Assembly (NCBI GenBank): GCA_030704615.1
Contig: JAKLZA010000103.1
Location: 1 to 41,366 of the forward strand
Length of the DNA: 41,366 nt
DNA from: Takakia lepidozioides
Taxonomy: Eukaryota > Streptophyta > Takakiopsida > Takakiales > Takakiaceae
Direction: 5' to 3'
Shown here: positions 14,159 to 27,287 of the stretch, one piece after another
Numbering within the stretch: position 1 is the stretch's first letter
Layout: each line of letters begins with the position of its first letter
The notes under the pieces: generated by a model
The model's input: only the letters and a program-made list of their open reading frames with translations
Told to the model about the DNA's origin: nothing
The model's database searches: none
Position numbers and translations under genes: made by a program

Positions 14159-15168
14159 TGATACGTCCCAGTGTAATATGAGATCAATCGAAATTTGTTT
14201 GATGGGCCAATGAGGCGTTCAGTTGTCATCTGGTTTTTGTTCATTGCGAGAAAAAAAAATCCTGCAATGCGTGCACGACTATTGCACCCATTGAACGGAT
14301 GGGTTGAAGCCCATCTTTTGCCCGCATGTGGTGCTTGAACATATGTTCGGAGACACAATAGACGAATAAATCATCTGCCTCCCCATCGACGCGCTCACCC
14401 TCAAGCCATTCCAGAACTTAATTGAATTTAAATTAATTTTAAGCCATAAATAGGTTCGCACTGCCTTTCGTTGGGGGTTTCTGGCACGCATCGATTTTGT
14501 TTTTGGTTCAATTTTGTTCTGCGGCTTCAAGCATCCCACTGCTACTCCCCCGCCAAAATTTGGACCAATACAAAATGCCCCCCAAAAAAAGTGTTCTCTT
14601 CGCTCACTATTGCATAACTCTTTATGAAGAGTGCATGAAGTAGAACGCAAAACAAGTCTGGAGTGCAAAATAGGGAAGAAACTGTGGTTTTGGGTCCAAA
14701 TGAATCTTGATCGCTCCCAAATTGGCACGCACGTTGCATATGGAGTCATTACATGCCCCATTCAAAAACAGAATGAAAAAAATAAACATGAACACGCGAA
14801 ACACAGTCCAACAGGTCCCAAAGTAATAGCAGATCCAACGGAATACATTCAACGGGTGAACGGATGGTTGCCCATCCAAATCATTTTTGTTTGCTTCCAA
14901 ACTTTGCCAGTACGTTTGAGACATCCTCTCACAAGTCCCGGACTAATATGAGATCAATCGAAATTCATTCGAAGGCTCAACGGCTGGTTGGCCATCGAAA
15001 TGATTTTGGTTCGCTTTGAGACTTGGCCAGTATGTTCAATGTACCATGTAAGAGGCCCCAAAGTAATATGAGATCAATCGAAATTTGTTCAACGGGCCAA
15101 CGGATGGTTGCCCATCCAAATGATTTTCGTTCGCTTTGAGACTTGGCCGGTGTGTTCAACGTGCCCTC
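14159..15168 (+). repeat. Satellite monomer, copy 15
   Basis: Unit of 1,010 bp. One-base losses in CTCACCCTCAAG, AAGCCATAAATAGG and CCCAAATTGGC; otherwise consensus. Confidence 0.97.
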
Positions 15169-16181
15169 TGATACGTCCCAGTGTAATATGAGATCAATCG
15201 AAATTTGTTTGATGGGCCAATGAGGCGTTCAGTTGTCATCTGGTTTTTGTTCATTGCGAGAAAAAAAAATCCTGCAATGCGTGCACGACTATTGCACCCA
15301 TTGAACGGATGGGTTGAAGCCCATCTTTTGCCCGCATGTGGTGCTTGAACATATGTTCGGAGACACAATAGACGAATAAATCATCTGCCTCCCCATCGAC
15401 GCGCTCACCCCTCAAGCCATTCCAGAACTTAATTGAATTTAAATTAATTTTAAGCCAATAAATAGGTTCGCACTGCCTTTCGTTGGGGGTTTCTGGCACG
15501 CATCGATTTTGTTTTGGTTCAATTTTGTTCTGCGGCTTCAAGCATCCCACTGCTACTCCCCCGCCAAAATTTGGACCAATACAAAATGCCCCCCAAAAAA
15601 AGTGTTCTCTTCGCTCACTATTGCATAACTCTTTATGAAGAGTGCATGAAGTAGAACGCAAAACAAGTCTGGAGTGCAAAATAGGGAAGAAACTGTGGTT
15701 TTGGGTCCAAATGAATCTTGATCGCTCCCAAATTTGGCACGCACGTTGCATATGGAGTCATTACATGCCCCATTCAAAAACAGAATGAAAAAAAATAAAC
15801 ATGAACACGCGAAACACAGTCCAACAGGTCCCAAAGTAATAGCAGATCCAACGGAATACATTCAACGGGTGAACGGATGGTTGCCCATCCAAATCATTTT
15901 TGTTTGCTTCCAAACTTTGCCAGTACGTTTGAGACATCCTCTCACAAGTCCCGGACTAATATGAGATCAATCGAAATTCATTCGAAGGCTCAACGGCTGG
16001 TTGGCCATCGAAATGATTTTGGTTCGCTTTGAGACTTGGCCAGTATGTTCAATGTACCATGTAAGAGGCCCCAAAGTAATATGAGATCAATCGAAATTTG
16101 TTCAACGGGCCAACGGATGGTTGCCCATCCAAATGATTTTCGTTCGCTTTGAGACTTGGCCGGTGTGTTCAACGTGCCCTC
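15169..16181 (+). repeat. Satellite monomer, copy 16
   Basis: Unit of 1,013 bp. It shares the short T-run GATTTTGTTTTGG with copies 10, 11 and 31; otherwise consensus. Confidence 0.97.
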
Positions 16182-17196
16182 TGATACGTCCCAGTGTAAT
16201 ATGAGATCAATCGAAATTTGTTTGATGGCCAATGAGGCGTTCAGTTGTCATCTGGTTTTTGTTCATTGCGAGAAAAAAAAATCCTGCAATGCGTGCACGA
16301 CTATTGCACCCATTGAACGGATGGGTTGAAGCCCATCTTTTGCCCGCATGTGGTGCTTGAACATATGTCGGAGACGGAGACACAATAGACGAATAAATCA
16401 TCTGCCTCCCCATCGACGCGCTCACCCCTCAAGCCATTCCAGAACTTAATTGAATTTAAATTAATTTTAAGCCAATAAATAGGTTCGCACTGCCTTTCGT
16501 GGGGGTTTCTGGCACGCATCGATTTTGTTTTTGGTTCAATTTTGTTCTGCGGCTTCAAGCATCCCACTGCTACTCCCCCGCAAAATTTGGACCAATACAA
16601 AATGCCCCCCAAAAAAAGTGTTCTCTTCGCTCACTATTGCATAACTCTTTATGAAGAGTGCATGAAGTAGAACGCAAAACAAGTCTGGAGTGCAAAATAG
16701 GGAAGAAACTGTGGTTTTGGGTCCAAATGAATCTTGATCGCTCCCAAATTTGGCACGCACGTTGCATATGGAGTCATTACATGCCCCATTCAAAAACAGA
16801 ATGAAAAAAAATAAACATGAACACGCGAAACACAGTCCAACAGGTCCCAAAGTAATAGCAGATCCAACGGAATACATTCAACGGGTGAACGGATGGTTGC
16901 CCATCCAAATCATTTTGTTTGCTTCCAAACTTTGCCAGTACGTTTGAGACATCCTCTCACAAGTCCCGGACTAATATGAGATCAATCGAAATTCATTCGA
17001 AGGCTCAACGGCTGGTTGGCCATCGAAATGATTTTGGTTCGCTTTGAGACTTGGCCAGTATGTTCAATGTACCATGTAAGAGGCCCCAAAGTAATATGAG
17101 ATCAATCGAAATTTGTTCAACGGGCCAACGGATGGTTGCCCATCCAAATGATTTTCGTTCGCTTTGAGACTTGGCCGGTGTGTTCAACGTGCCCTC
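16182..17196 (+). repeat. Satellite monomer, copy 17 (GGAGAC duplication)
   Basis: Unit of 1,015 bp. GTCGGAGACGGAGACAC near 16368-16383 contains a tandem GGAGAC duplication. Single-base losses occur in GATGGCCAATG, CGTGGGGG, CCGCAAAATTT and CATTTTGTTTG. Confidence 0.97.
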
Positions 17197-18206
17197 TGAT
17201 ACGTCCCAGTGTAATATGAGATCAATCGAAATTTGTTTGATGGGCCAATGAGGCGTTCAGTTGTCATCTGGTTTTTGTTCATTGCGAGAAAAAAAATCCT
17301 GCAATGCGTGCACGACTATTGCACCCATTGAACGGATGGGTTGAAGCCCATCTTTTGCCCGCATGTGGTGCTTGAACATATGTTCGGAGACACAATAGAC
17401 GAATAAATCATCTGCCTCCCCATCGACGCGCTCACCCCTCAAGCCATTCCAGAACTTAATTGAATTTAAATTAATTTTAAGCCAATAAATAGGTTCGCAC
17501 TGCCTTTCGTTGGGGGTTTCTGGCACGCATCGATTTTGTTTTTGGTTCAATTTTGTTCTGCGGCTTCAAGCATCCCACTGCTACTCCCCGCCAAAATTTG
17601 GACCAATACAAAATGCCCCCCAAAAAAAGTGTTCTCTTCGCTCACTATTGCATAACTCTTTATGAAGAGTGCATGAAGTAGAACGCAAAACAAGTCTGGA
17701 GTGCAAAATAGGGAAGAAACTGTGGTTTTGGGTCCAAATGAATCTTGATCGCTCCCAAATTTGGCACGCACGTTGCATATGGAGTCATTACATGCCCCAT
17801 TCAAAAACAGAATGAAAAAAAATAAACATGAACACGCGAAACACAGTCCAACAGGTCCCAAAGTAATAGCAGATCCAACGGAATACATTCAACGGGTGAA
17901 CGGATGGTTGCCCATCCAAATCATTTTGTTTGCTTCCAAACTTTGCCAGTACGTTTGAGACATCCTCTCACAAGTCCCGGACTAATATGAGATCAATCGA
18001 AATTCATTCGAAGGCTCAACGGCTGGTTGGCCATCGAAATGATTTTGGTTCGCTTTGAGACTTGGCCAGTATGTTCAATGTACCATGTAAGAGGCCCCAA
18101 AGTAATATGAGATCAATCGAAATTTGTTCAACGGGCCAACGGATGGTTGCCCATCCAAATGATTTTCGTTCGCTTTGAGACTTGGCCGTGTGTTCAACGT
18201 GCCCTC
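17197..18206 (+). repeat. Satellite monomer, copy 18
   Basis: Unit of 1,010 bp. Short A-run (eight), CTCCCCGCC, CATTTTGTTTG, and GGCCGTGTG lacking a G at the end of sub-repeat B. Confidence 0.97.
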
Positions 18207-19220
18207 TGATACGTCCCAGTGTAATATGAGATCAATCGAAATTGTTTGATGGGCCAATGAGGCGTTCAGTTGTCATCTGGTTTTTGTTCATTGCGAGAAA
18301 AAAAAATCCTGCAATGCGTGCACGACTATTGCACCCATTGAACGGATGGGTTGAAGCCCATCTTTTGCCCGCATGTGGTGCTTGAACATATGTTCGGAGA
18401 CACACATAGACGAATAAATCATCTGCCTCCCCATCGACGCGCTCACCCCTCAAGCCATTCCAGAACTTAATTGAATTTAAATTAATTTTAAGCCAATAAA
18501 TAGGTTCGCACTGCCTTTCGTTGGGGTTTCTGGCACGCATCGATTTTGTTTTTGGTTCAATTTTGTTCTGCGGCTTCAAGCATCCCACTGCTACTCCCCC
18601 GCCAAAATTTGGACCAATACAAAATGCCCCCCAAAAAAGTGTTCTCTTCGCTCACTATTGCATAACTCTTTATGAAGAGTGCATGAAGTAGAACGCAAAC
18701 AAAAAGTCTGGAGTGCAAAATAGGGAAGAAACTGTGGTTTTGGGTCCAAATGAATCTTGATCGCTCCCAAATTTGGCACGCACGTTGCATATGGAGTCAT
18801 TACATGCCCCATTCAAAAACAGAATGAAAAAAAATAAACATGAACACGCGAAACACAGTCCAACAGGTCCCAAAGTAATAGCAGATCCAACGGAATACAT
18901 TCAACGGGTGAACGGATGGTTGCCCATCCAAATCATTTTTGTTTGCTTCCAAACTTTGCCAGTACGTTTGAGACATCCTCTCACAAGTCCCGGACTAATA
19001 TGAGATCAATCGAAATTCATTCGAAGGCTCAACGGCTGGTTGGCCATCGAAATGATTTTGGTTCGCTTTGAGACTTGGCCAGTATGTTCAATGTACCATG
19101 TAAGAGGCCCCAAAGTAATATGAGATCAATCGAAATTTGTTCAACGGGCCAACGGATGGTTGCCCATCCAAATGATTTTCGTTCGCTTTGAGACTTGGCC
19201 GGTGTGTTCAACGTGCCCTC
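18207..19220 (+). repeat. Satellite monomer, copy 19
   Basis: Unit of 1,014 bp. GACACACATAGACG near 18400 and GCAAACAAAAAGTC near 18695-18708 are private insertion-type changes. CGAAATTGTTTG and CCCAAAAAAGTG are shortened. Confidence 0.97.
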
Positions 19221-20224
19221 TGATACGTCCCAGTGTAATATGAGATCAATCGAAATTTGTTTGATGGGCCAATGAGGCGTTCAGTTGTCATCTGGTTTTT
19301 GTTCATTGCGAGAAAAAAAATCCTGCAATGCGTGCACGACTATTGCACCCATTGAACGGATGGGTGAAGCCCATCTTTTGCCCGCATGTGGTGCTTGAAC
19401 ATATGTTCGGAGACACAATAGACGAATAAATCATCTGCCTCCCCATCGACGCGCTCACCCCTCAAGCCATTCCAGAACTTAATGAATTTAATTAATTTTA
19501 AGCCAATAAATAGGTTCGCACTGCCTTTCGTTGGGGGTTTCTGGCACGCATCGATTTTGTTTTGGTTCAATTTTGTTCTGCGGCTTCAAGCATCCCACTG
19601 CTACTCCCCCGCCAAAATTTGGACCAATACAAAATGCCCCCCAAAAAAGTGTTCTCTTCGCTCACTATTGCATAACTCTTATGAAGAGTGCATGAAGTAG
19701 AACGCAAAACAAGTCTGGAGTGCAAAAAGGGAAGAAACTGTGGTTTTGGGTCCAAATGAATCTTGATCGCTCCCAAATTTGGCACGCACGTTGCATATGG
19801 AGTCATTACATGCCCCATTCAAAAACAGAATGAAAAAAATAAACATGAACACGCGAAACACAGTCCAACAGGTCCCAAAGTAATAGCAGATCCACGGAAT
19901 ACATTCAACGGGTGAACGGATGGTTGCCCATCCAAATCATTTTTGTTTGCTTCCAAACTTTGCCAGTACGTTTGAGACATCCTCTCACAAGTCCCGGACT
20001 AATATGAGATCAATCGAAATTCATTCGAAGGCTCAACGGCTGGTTGGCCATCGAAATGATTTTGGTTCGCTTTGAGACTTGGCCAGTATGTTCAATGTAC
20101 CATGTAAGAGGCCCCAAAGTAATATGAGATCAATCGAAATTTGTTCAACGGGCCAACGGATGGTTGCCCATCCAAATGATTTTCGTTCGCTTTGAGACTT
20201 GGCCGGTGTGTTCAACGTGCCCTC
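19221..20224 (+). repeat. Satellite monomer, copy 20
   Basis: Unit of 1,004 bp, among the shortest. At least eight one-base losses, including GATGGGTGAAGCC, TTAATGAATTTAATTAA, ACTCTTATGAAG, GCAAAAAGGG and GATCCACGG. Confidence 0.97.
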
Positions 20225-21232
20225 TGATACGTCCCAGTGTAATATGAGATCAATCGAAATTTGTTTGATGGCCAATGAGGCGTTCAGTTGTCATCTGGTT
20301 TTGTTCATTGCGAGAAAAAAAAATCCTGCAATGCGTGCACGACTATTGCACCCATTGAACGGATGGGTTGAAGCCCATCTTTTGCCCGCATGTGGTGCTT
20401 GAACATATGTTCGGAGACACAATAGACGAATAAATCATCTGCCTCCCCATCGACGCGCTCACCCCTCAAGCCATTCCAGAACTTAATTGAATTTAAATTA
20501 ATTTTAAGCCAATAAATAGGTTCGCACTGCCTTTCGTGGGGGTTTCTGGCACGCATCGATTTTGTTTTTGGTTCAATTTTGTTCTGCGGCTTCAAGCATC
20601 CCACTGCTACTCCCCCGCCAAAATTTGGACCAATACAAAATGCCCCCCAAAAAAAGTGTTCTCTTCGCTCACTATTGCATAACTCTTATGAAGAGTGCAT
20701 GAAGTAGACGCAAAACAAGTCTGGAGTGCAAAATAGGGAAGAAACTGTGGTTTTGGGTCCAAATGAATCTTGATCGCTCCCAAATTTGGCACGCACGTTG
20801 CATATGGAGTCATTACATGCCCCATTCAAAAACAGAATGAAAAAAAATAAACATGAACACGCGAAACACAGTCCAACAGGTCCCAAAGTAATAGCAGATC
20901 CAACGGAATACATTCAACGGGTGAACGGATGGTTGCCCATCCAAATCATTTTTGTTTGCTTCCAACTTTGCCAGTACGTTTGAGACATCCTCTCACAAGT
21001 CCCGGACTAATATGAGATCAATCGAAATTCATTCGAAGGCTCAACGGCTGGTTGGCCATCGAAATGATTTTGGTTCGCTTTGAGACTTGGCCAGTATGTT
21101 CAATGTACCATGTAAGAGGCCCCAAAGTAATATGAGATCAATCGAAATTTGTTCAACGGGCCAACGGATGGTTGCCCATCCAAATGATTTTCGTTCGCTT
21201 TGAGACTTGGCCGGTGTGTTCAACGTGCCCTC
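20225..21232 (+). repeat. Satellite monomer, copy 21
   Basis: Unit of 1,008 bp. One-base losses in GATGGCCAATG, TGGTTTTGTTC, CGTGGGGG, ACTCTTATG, GTAGACGC and TTCCAACTTTG. The first and third are also seen in copy 17. Confidence 0.97.
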
Positions 21233-22237
21233 TGATACGTCCCAGTGTAATATGAGATCAATCGAAATTTGTTTGATGGGCCAATGAGGCGTTCAGTTGT
21301 CATCTGGTTTTTGTTCATTGCGAGAAAAAAAAATCCTGCAATGCGTGCACGACTATTGCACCCATTGAACGGATGGGTTGAAGCCCATCTTTTGCCCGCA
21401 TGTGGTGCTTGAACATATGTTCGGAGACACAATAGACGAATAAATCATCTGCCTCCCCATCGACGCGCTCACCCCTCAAGCCATTCCAGAACTTAATTGA
21501 ATTTAAATTAATTTTAAGCCAATAAATAGGTTCGCACTGCCTTTCGTTGGGGGTTTCTGGCACGCATCGATTTTGTTTTTGGTTCAATTTTGTTCTGCGG
21601 CTTCAAGCATCCCACTGCTACTCCCCCGCCAAAATTTGGACCAATACAAAATGCCCCCCAAAAAAGTGTTCTCTTCGCTCACTATTGCATAACTCTTTAT
21701 GAAGAGTGCATGAAGTAGAACGCAAAACAAGTCTGGAGTGAAAATAGGAAGAAACTGTGGTTTGGGTCCAAATGAATCTTGATCGCTCCCAAATTTGGCA
21801 CGCACGTTGCATATGGAGTCATTACATGCCCCATTCAAAAACAGAATGAAAAAAATAAACATGAACACGCGAAAACAGTCCAACAGGTCCCAAAGTAATA
21901 GCAGATCCAACGGAATACATTCAACGGGTGAACGGATGGTTGCCCATCCAAATCATTTTTGTTTGCTTCCAAACTTTGCCAGTACGTTTGAGACATCCTC
22001 TCACAAGTCCCGGACTAATATGAGATCAATCGAAATTCATTCGAAGGCTCAACGGCTGGTTGGCATCGAAATGATTTTGGTTCGCTTTGAGACTTGGCCA
22101 GTATGTTCAATGTACCATGTAAGAGGCCCCAAAGTAATATGAGATCAATCGAAATTTGTTCAACGGGCCAACGGATGGTTGCCCATCCAAATGATTTTCG
22201 TTCGCTTTGAGACTTGGCCGGTGTGTTCAACGTGCTC
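21233..22237 (+). repeat. Satellite monomer, copy 22
   Basis: Unit of 1,005 bp. A cluster of losses near 21738-21770 (GTGAAAATAGGAAG, GGTTTGGG), and further losses in CGAAAACAGTCC, GGTTGGCATCG and ACGTGCTCTG. Confidence 0.97.
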
Positions 22238-23244
22238 TGATACGTCCCAGTGAGTCAATCGAAATGAGATCATCGAAATTTTTTGTTGCCAATTCTGTTC
22301 ATGTGTTGTTTTTTTGTCATTGCGAGAAAAAAAATCCTGCAATGCGTGCACGACTATTGCACCCATTGAACGGATGGGTTGAAGCCCATCTTTTGCCCGC
22401 ATGTGGTGCTTGAACATATGTCGGAGACACAATAGACGAATAAATCATCTGCCTCCCCATCGACGCGCTCACCCCTCAAGCCATTCCAGAACTTAATTGA
22501 ATTTAAATTAATTTTAAGCCAATAAATAGGTTCGCACTGCCTTTCGTTGGGGGTTTCTGGCACGCATCGATTTTGTTTTTGGTTCAATTTGTTCTGCGGC
22601 TTCAAGCATCCCACTGCTACTCCCCCGCCAAAATTTGGACCAATACAAAATGCCCCCCAAAAAAAGTGTTCTCTTCGCTCACTATTGCATAACTCTTTAA
22701 GAAGAGTGCATGAAGTAGAACGCAAAACAAGTCTGGAGTGCAAAATAGGGAAGAAACTGTGGTTTTGGGTCCAAATGAATCTTGATCGCTCCCAAATTTG
22801 GCACGCACGTTGCATATGGAGTCATTACATGCCCCATTCAAAAACAGAATGAAAAAAATAAACATGAACACGCGAAACACAGTCCAACAGGTCCCAAAGT
22901 AATAGCAGATCCAACGGAATACATTCAACGGGTGAACGGATGGTTGCCCATCCAAATCATTTTTGTTTGCTTCCAAACTTTGCCAGTACGTTTGAGACAT
23001 CCTCTCACAAGTCCCGGACTAATATGAGATCAATCGAAATTCATTCGAAGGCTCAACGGCTGGTTGGCCATCGAAATGATTTTGGTTCGCTTTGAGACTT
23101 GGCCAGTATGTTCAATGTACCATGTAAGAGGCCCCAAAGTAATATGAGATCAATCGAAATTTGTTCAACGGGCCAACGGATGGTTGCCCATCCAAATGAT
23201 TTTCGTTCGCTTTGAGACTTGGCCGGTGTGTTCAACGTGCCCTC
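22238..23244 (+). repeat. Satellite monomer, copy 23 (scrambled left part)
   Basis: Unit of 1,007 bp. From about 22252 to 22320 the normal sub-repeat C is replaced by a scrambled, shortened version: GAGTCAATCGAAATGAGATC, then a TTTTTTGTTGCC stretch and TTCATGTGTTG. It regains consensus at CATTGCGAG. ACTCTTTAAGAAGAG carries a substitution in the loop of the local hairpin. Confidence 0.96.
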
Positions 23245-24252
23245 TGATACGTCCCAGTGTAATATGAGATCAATCGAAATTGTTTGATGGGCCAATGAGG
23301 CGTTCAGTTGTCATCTGGTTTTTGTTCATTGCGAGAAAAAAAATCCTGCAATGCGTGCACGACTATTGCACCCATTGAACGGATGGGTTGAAGCCCATCT
23401 TTTGCCCGCATGTGGTGCTTGAACATATGTTCGGAGACACAATAGACGAATAAATCATCTGCCTCCCCATCGACGCGCTCACCCTCAAGCCATTCCAGAA
23501 CTTAATTGAATTTAAATTAATTTTAAGCCAATAAATAGGTTCGCACTGCCTTTCGTTGGGGGTTTCTGGCACGCATCGATTTTGTTTTTGGTTCAATTTT
23601 GTTCTGCGGCTTCAAGCATCCCACTGCTACTCCCCGCCAAAATTTGGACCAATACAAAATGCCCCCCAAAAAAAGTGTTCTCTTCGCTCACTATTGCATA
23701 ACTCTTTATGAAGAGTGCATGAAGTAGAACGCAAAACAAGTCTGGAGTGCAAAATAGGAAGAAACTGTGGTTTTGGGTCCAAATGAATCTTGATCGCTCC
23801 CAAATTTGGCACGCACGTTGCATATGGAGTCATTACATGCCCCATTCAAAAACAGAATGAAAAAAAATAAACATGAACACGCGAAACACAGTCCAACAGG
23901 TCCCAAAGTAATAGCAGATCCAACGGAATACATTCAACGGGTGAACGGATGGTTGCCCATCCAAATCATTTTTGTTTGCTTCCAAACTTTGCCAGTACGT
24001 TTGAGACATCCTCTCACAAGTCCCGGACTAATATGAGATCAATCGAAATTCATTCGAAGGCTCAACGGCTGGTTGGCCATCGAAATGATTTTGGTTCGCT
24101 TTGAGACTTGGCCAGTATGTTCAATGTACCATGTAAGAGGGCCCAAAGTAATATGAGATCAATCGAAATTGTTCAACGGGCCAACGGATGGTTGCCCATC
24201 CAAATGATTTTCGTTCGCTTTGAGACTTGGCCGGTGTGTTCAACGTGCCCTC
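23245..24252 (+). repeat. Satellite monomer, copy 24
   Basis: Unit of 1,008 bp. One-base losses in CGAAATTGTTTG, CTCACCCTCAAG, CTCCCCGCC, ATAGGAAG and CGAAATTGTTCAAC; AGAGGGCCCAAAG replaces AGAGGCCCCAAAG. Confidence 0.97.
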
Positions 24253-25269
24253 TGATACGTCCCAGTGTAATATGAGATCAATCGAAATTTGTTTGATGGG
24301 CCAATGAGGCGTTCAGTTGTCATCTGGTTTTTGTTCATTGCGAGAAAAAAAATCCTGCAATGCGTGCACGACTATTGCACCATTGAACGGATGGGTTGAA
24401 GCCCCATTTTGCCCGCATGTGGTGCTTGAACATATGTTCGGAGACACAATAGACGAATAAATCATCTGCCTCCCCATCGACGCGCTCACCCCTCAAGCCA
24501 TTCCAGAACTTAATTGAATTTAAATTAATTTTAAGCCAATAAATAGGTTCGCACTGCCTTTCGTTGGGGGTTTCTGGCACGCATCGATTTTGTTTTTGGT
24601 TCAATTTTGTTCTGCGGCTTCAAGCATCCCACTGCTACTCCCCCGCCAAAATTTGGACCAATACAAAATGCCCCCCAAAAAAAGTGTTCTCTTCGCTCAC
24701 TATTGCATAACTCTTATGAAGAGTGCATGAAGTAGAACGCAAAACAAGTCTGGAGTGCAAAATAGGGGAAGAAGAAACTGTGGTTTTGGGTCCAAATGAA
24801 TCTTGATCGCTCCCAAATTTGGCACGCACGTTGCATATGGAGTCATTACATGCCCCATTCAAAAACAGAATGAAAAAAAATAAACATGAACACGCGAAAC
24901 ACAGTCCAACAGGTCCCAAAGTAATAGCAGATCCAACGGAATACATTCAACGGGTGAACGGATGGTTGCCCATCCAAATCATTTTTGTTTGCTTCCAAAC
25001 TTTGCCAGTACGTTTGAGACATCCTCTCACAAGTCCCGGACTAATATGAGATCAATCGAAATTCATTCGAAGGCTCAACGGCTGGTTGGCCATCGAAATG
25101 ATTTTGGTTCGCTTTGAGACTTGGCCAGTATGTTCAATGTACCATGTAAGAGGCCCCAAAGTATATGAGATCAATCGAAATTTGTTCAACGGGCCAACGG
25201 ATGGTTGCCCATCCAAATGATTTTCGTTCGCTTTGAGATTGGACTTGCCGGTGTGTTCAACGTGCCCTC
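24253..25269 (+). repeat. Satellite monomer, copy 25
   Basis: Unit of 1,017 bp. Private changes are AGCCCCATTTTGCCC near 24400, ATAGGGGAAGAAGAAACTG near 24763-24780, AAGTATATGAG, and an inserted scrambled segment GAGATTGGACTTGCCGG at about 25236-25252. Confidence 0.97.
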
Positions 25270-26282
25270 TGATACGTCCCAGTGTAATATGAGATCAATC
25301 GAAATTTGTTTGATGGGCCAATGAGGCGTTCAGTTGTCATCTGGTTTTTGTTCATTGCGAGAAAAAAAAATCCTGCAATGCGTGCACGACTATTGCACCC
25401 ATTGAACGGATGGGTTGAAGCCCATCTTTTGCCCGCATGTGGTGCTTGAACATATGTTCGGAGACACAATAGACGAATAAATCATCTGCCTCCCCATCGA
25501 CGCGCTCACCCCTCAAGCCATTCCAGAACTTAATTGAATTTAAATTAATTTTAAGCCAATAAATAGGTTCGCACTGCCTTTCGTTGGGGGTTTCTGGCAC
25601 GCATCGATTTTGTTTTTGGTTCAATTTTGTTCTGCGGCTTCAAGCATCCCACTGCTACTCCCCCGCCAAAATTTGGACCAATACAAAATGCCCCCCAAAA
25701 AAAGTGTTCTCTTCGCTCACTATTGCATAACTCTTTATGAAGAGTGCATGAAGTAGAACGCAAAACAAGTCTGGAGTGCAAATAGGGAAGAAACTGTGGT
25801 TTTGGGTCCAAATGAATCTTGATCGCTCCCAAATTTGGCACGCACGTTGCATATGGAGTCATTACATGCCCCATTCAAAAACAGAATGAAAAAAAATAAA
25901 CATGAACACGCGAAACACAGTCCAACAGGTCCCAAAGTAATAGCAGATCCAACGGAATACATTCAACGGGTGAACGGATGGTTGCCCATCCAAATCATTT
26001 TTGTTTGCTTCCAAACTTTGCCAGTACGTTTGAGACATCCTCTCACAAGTCCCGGACTAATATGAGATCAATCGAAATTCATTCGAAGGCTCAACGGCTG
26101 GTTGGCCATCGAAATGATTTTGGTTCGCTTTGAGACTTGGCCAGTATGTTCAATGTACCATGTAAGAGGCCCCAAAGTAATATGAGATCAATCGAAATTT
26201 GTTCAACGGGCCAACGGATGGTTGCCCATCCAAATGATTTTCGTTCGCTTTGAGACTTGGCCGGTGTGTTCAACGTGCCCTC
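25270..26282 (+). repeat. Satellite monomer, copy 26
   Basis: Unit of 1,013 bp. Close to consensus; one A is missing in GTGCAAATAGGG. Confidence 0.97.
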
Positions 26283-27287
26283 TGATACGTCCCAGTGTAA
26301 TATGAGATCAATCGAAATTTGTTTGATGGGCCAATGAGGCGTTCAGTTGTCATCTGGTTTTTGTTCATTGCGAGAAAAAAAATCCTGCAATGCGTGCACG
26401 ACTATTGCACCCATTGAACGGATGGGTTGAAGCCCATCTTTTGCCCGCATGTGGTGCTTGAACATATGTTCGGAGACACAATAGACGAATAAATCATCTG
26501 CCTCCCCATCGACGCGCTCACCCCTCAAGCCATTCCAGAACTTAATTGAATTTAAATTAATTTTAAGCCAATAAATAGGTTCGCACTGCCTTTCGTTGGG
26601 GTTTCTGGCACGCATCGATTTTGTTTTGGTTCAATTTTGTTCTGCGGCTTCAAGCATCCCACTGCTACTCCCCCGCCAAAATTTGGACCAATACAAAATG
26701 CCCCCCCAAAAAAGTGTTCTCTTCGCTCACTATTGCATAACTCTTTATGAAGAGTGCATGAAGTAGAACGCAAAACAAGTCTGGAGTGCAAAATAGGGAA
26801 GAAACTGTGGTTTTGGGTCCAAATGAATCTTGATCGCTCCCAAATTTGGCACGCACGTTGCATATGGAGTCATTACATGCCCCATTCAAAAACAGAATGA
26901 AAAAAAAAAACATGAACACGCGAAACACAGTCCAACAGGTCCCAAAGTAATAGCAGATCCAACGGAATACATTCAACGGGTGAACGGATGGTTGCCCATC
27001 CAAATCATTTTTGTTTGCTTCCAAATTGCCAGTACGTTTGAGACATCCTCTCACAAGTCCCGGACTAATATGAGATCAATCGAAATTCATTCGAAGGCTC
27101 AACGGCTGGTTGGCCATCGAAATGATTTTGGTTCGCTTTGAGACTTGGCCAGTATTCAATGTACCATGTAAGAGGCCCCAAAGTAATATGAGATCAATCG
27201 AAATTGTTCAACGGGCCAACGGATGGTTGCCCATCCAAATGATTTTCGTTCGCTTTGAGACTTGGCCGGTGTGTTCAACGTGCCCTC
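26283..27287 (+). repeat. Satellite monomer, copy 27
   Basis: Unit of 1,005 bp. The C/A run reads CCCCCCCAAAAAAG (one C more, one A fewer). Losses in CCAAATTGCCAG, CAGTATTCAATG and CGAAATTGTTC; an uninterrupted A-run replaces AAAATAAAC. Confidence 0.97.
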
